Positions 5,654 to 5,769 of a DNA stretch of 5,769 bases are shown here, one piece after another. Position 1 is the stretch's first letter. Every line of letters starts with the position of its first letter. The translations under genes were made by a program, and so were the position numbers. Source of the DNA: Campylobacter sp. UBA1713 (GTDB lineage Bacteria; Campylobacterota; Campylobacteria; Campylobacterales; Campylobacteraceae); assembly GCA_002317305.1 (NCBI GenBank), contig DCIZ01000003.1:1-5769 (forward strand), read 5' to 3'. The notes below the pieces were generated by a model that was not told the origin of the DNA, searched no databases, and was given only the letters and a program-made list of their open reading frames with translations.

Positions 5654-5696
5654 AGCGAAGCGACAAACGGGGTCGCAGGGGCGACATCCTCCGCCC
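5654..5696 (+). repeat. 43-bp direct repeat, copy 2
   Basis: Perfect second copy of 5592-5634, after 19 bp of non-identical DNA. Here the opening is GAGCGAAGCGA (5653-5663), which is the GA-bounded GC hairpin core in its shortest form. The long hairpin at 5701-5753 follows after 4 nt. Confidence 0.9.
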
Positions 5697-5700
5697 GCCT

Positions 5701-5753
5701 GTCCCTTGCCACCGATTTTTGAGCTTTTAGCGAAAAAATCGGTGGCAAGGGAC
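5701..5753. repeat. Long hairpin: 20-bp perfect inverted repeat
   Basis: Arm 5701-5720 is the exact reverse complement of 5734-5753. The 13-nt interior continues the fold: GA (5721-5722) opposes GA (5732-5733), GC (5723-5724) pairs with GC (5730-5731), and the loop is TTTTA. This is the same GA/GA-then-GC design as the hairpin repeats near guaB. No T-run follows the stem on either strand, so it is not a canonical intrinsic terminator, though it may stabilise or end the ppk transcript. Confidence 0.85.
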
Positions 5754-5769
5754 TACAAAAAAGCGTTAG

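Larger units (their letters stand above)
5536..5769. other. Gene-free repeat region downstream of ppk
   Basis: No credible gene lies here up to the window end. Contents in order: the heptamer-periodic array (5542-5576), the AGATTCTAC motif on the minus strand (5576-5584), two identical 43-bp repeats (5592-5634, 5654-5696) and a long hairpin (5701-5753). The minus-strand open frame at 5506-5748 merely translates these repeats and has no family likeness. Confidence 0.8.

Noticed and set aside
5506..5748. 80-residue minus-strand open frame at the end of ppk
   Set aside because: It is a translation of the 43-bp repeats and the long hairpin, overlaps the ppk end and resembles no family.
5701..5753. 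Canonical intrinsic terminator of ppk
   Set aside because: The stem is strong, but no T-run follows it on the plus strand (TACAAAAAAG) or on the minus strand.

Overview
The window reads as a piece of a Campylobacter-type (Campylobacterota) chromosome. The evidence is the close match of four housekeeping proteins to the forms expected there, the tsaE-lptB gene pair, AAATTT-rich spacers and TATAAT-like -10 boxes without a clear -35. Coding DNA is of moderate GC, higher than in C. jejuni, so one of the higher-GC (for example oral) species is plausible. The species call is inference from memory.

Layout: lptB (106-846, minus) and tsaE (859-1287, minus) form a tight two-gene operon with a 12-nt gap. 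A 580-bp spacer (1288-1867) has no credible gene and is built almost entirely of repeats. guaB (1868-3319, minus) follows. A 140-bp divergent promoter region (3320-3459) separates guaB from ppk (3460-5535, plus). From 5536 to the window end there is again only repeat DNA.

The genes are conventional. LptB is the ATPase that powers lipopolysaccharide export, TsaE serves tRNA t6A modification, GuaB is the committed step of GMP synthesis, and PPK1 makes polyphosphate. No new protein system is present.

The unusual content is noncoding. Each of the three transcription units (guaB, tsaE-lptB, ppk) carries a degenerate heptamer array directly after its last stop codon, and each array is followed by hairpin-forming repeats. 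The hairpins differ in sequence but share one design: an outer helix, a symmetric GA/GA internal loop, a GC-rich inner helix and a small loop (GAAA, GTAA, TTTT or TTTTA). The ultra-compact hairpin heptamer GCGAAGC occurs four times, only in these spacers. In the guaB-tsaE spacer, hairpin copies in both orientations, an 89-bp-period duplication and 15-bp inverted arms build a composite repeat island. This looks like a REP-like or miniature-element family tied to gene 3' ends.
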